This document shows, in pieces, positions 63,924 to 64,000 of a stretch of DNA of 64,000 bases. Source of the DNA: Pseudomonas fluorescens. Lineage in GTDB: Bacteria > Pseudomonadota > Gammaproteobacteria > Pseudomonadales > Pseudomonadaceae. The notes beneath the pieces are model-generated. The model worked only from the letters and a program-made list of their open reading frames with translations. It searched no databases and had not been told where the DNA came from. A program made the position numbers and the translations under genes. The stretch is from the NCBI RefSeq assembly GCF_001648775.1, contig NZ_LVEJ01000004.1, positions 1-64,000 of the forward strand, given 5' to 3'. Within the stretch, counting starts at the first letter, position 1, and each line of letters begins with the position of its first letter.

Positions 63924-64000
63924 AGCTACAAGCCGCAAGCCACAAGCTCCAAGCCCACCCCGCTCGCTTTGAGCTTGTGGCTTGAAACTTGAAGCTTGCC
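63924..64000. repeat. Inverted AGCTTG-type repeats upstream of lpdG
   Basis: CAAGCCACAAGCTC (63936-63949) and GAGCTTGTGGCTTG (63971-63984) are perfect inverted repeats. Extra CTACAAGC and ACTTGAAGCTTG copies lie on either side, so the tract is a cluster of short degenerate palindromes extending beyond the window. It sits between lpdG and the presumed sucB. Confidence 0.75.

Overview
The window is chromosomal DNA from a Pseudomonas of the P. fluorescens group. GC content is high throughout. Almost every gap between operons carries the inverted REP doublets (REPINs) built on a GTGGGAGCGAGCxTGCTCGC core that are typical of this group. The gene order also falls into blocks that I recall from P. 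aeruginosa: rdgC with a bile-acid/sodium symporter and a symporter-type sensor kinase; hda-purM-purN; the late cobalamin genes with bluB; and brnQ-sucD-sucC-lpdG next to htpG. There is no prophage, integron, CRISPR array or IS transposase. The only hint of a mobile or polymorphic region is the left edge.

Left edge to 9.2 kb: an Rhs-family protein (cut by the window start) reads leftwards. Upstream of it lie a tightly overlapping XRE regulator / unknown / Sel1-repeat operon, a YkvA-like membrane protein and an FKBP-type lipoprotein. A rightward pair encodes a membrane-anchored di-heme peroxidase-like cytochrome and a catalase-like protein. Two copies of a tRNA-Val/tRNA-Asp unit follow, each with its own promoter and terminator.

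9.3-24.2 kb: rdgC, a BASS symporter, a guanidine-II riboswitch driving a Gdx/SugE exporter, a fused lysophospholipid transporter/acyltransferase, a TDT-family (sulfite/C4-dicarboxylate type) exporter, a cupin, a divergent MFS/TetR pair separated by a striking 39-bp dyad, an SSS-type hybrid histidine kinase, rmuC, and a ~960-base stretch without a convincing gene.

24.4-28.9 kb: a small protein that looks like a domesticated phage lysozyme-like domain lacking its glutamate, a FadL-type porin, and a MarR-controlled operon (marR, MFS exporter, an overlapping 40-residue membrane peptide, glutathione peroxidase) with two near-identical TATATA-centred palindromes.

29.0-38.4 kb: a ten-gene leftward operon for the final steps of adenosylcobalamin synthesis (cobO, cobB, bluB, cbiB, cobD, cobQ, cobU, cobT, cobC, cobS). 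It is preceded by a sigma70-like promoter, a cobalamin riboswitch and a Rho-independent terminator. Two REPINs have inserted inside this operon and now encode the C-terminal tails of CobQ and CobB.

38.5-64.0 kb: mostly housekeeping genes: a PQQ-type sugar dehydrogenase lipoprotein, two NlpC/P60 lipoproteins, hda, a PerM permease, a DUF2066 protein, purM-purN, a DUF3108 protein, a chemoreceptor, an amidohydrolase, OsmC, pirin, dienelactone hydrolase, htpG, two hotdog thioesterases, a small lipoprotein, MAPEG and DUF599 membrane proteins, brnQ, sucD-sucC and lpdG. Three copies of a ~177-bp MITE-like element (one truncated) lie near 48.2 and 52.7-53.0 kb.

The most unusual points are the REPIN-encoded protein tails, the lysozyme-like protein with Gln in the catalytic position, the MarR twin operators with an apparently leaderless marR, the long dyad that would bury an MFS ribosome-binding site, a plus-strand terminator with no gene in front of it between sucD and brnQ, and the two CCACA-N5-TGTGG DnaA-box-like dyads.
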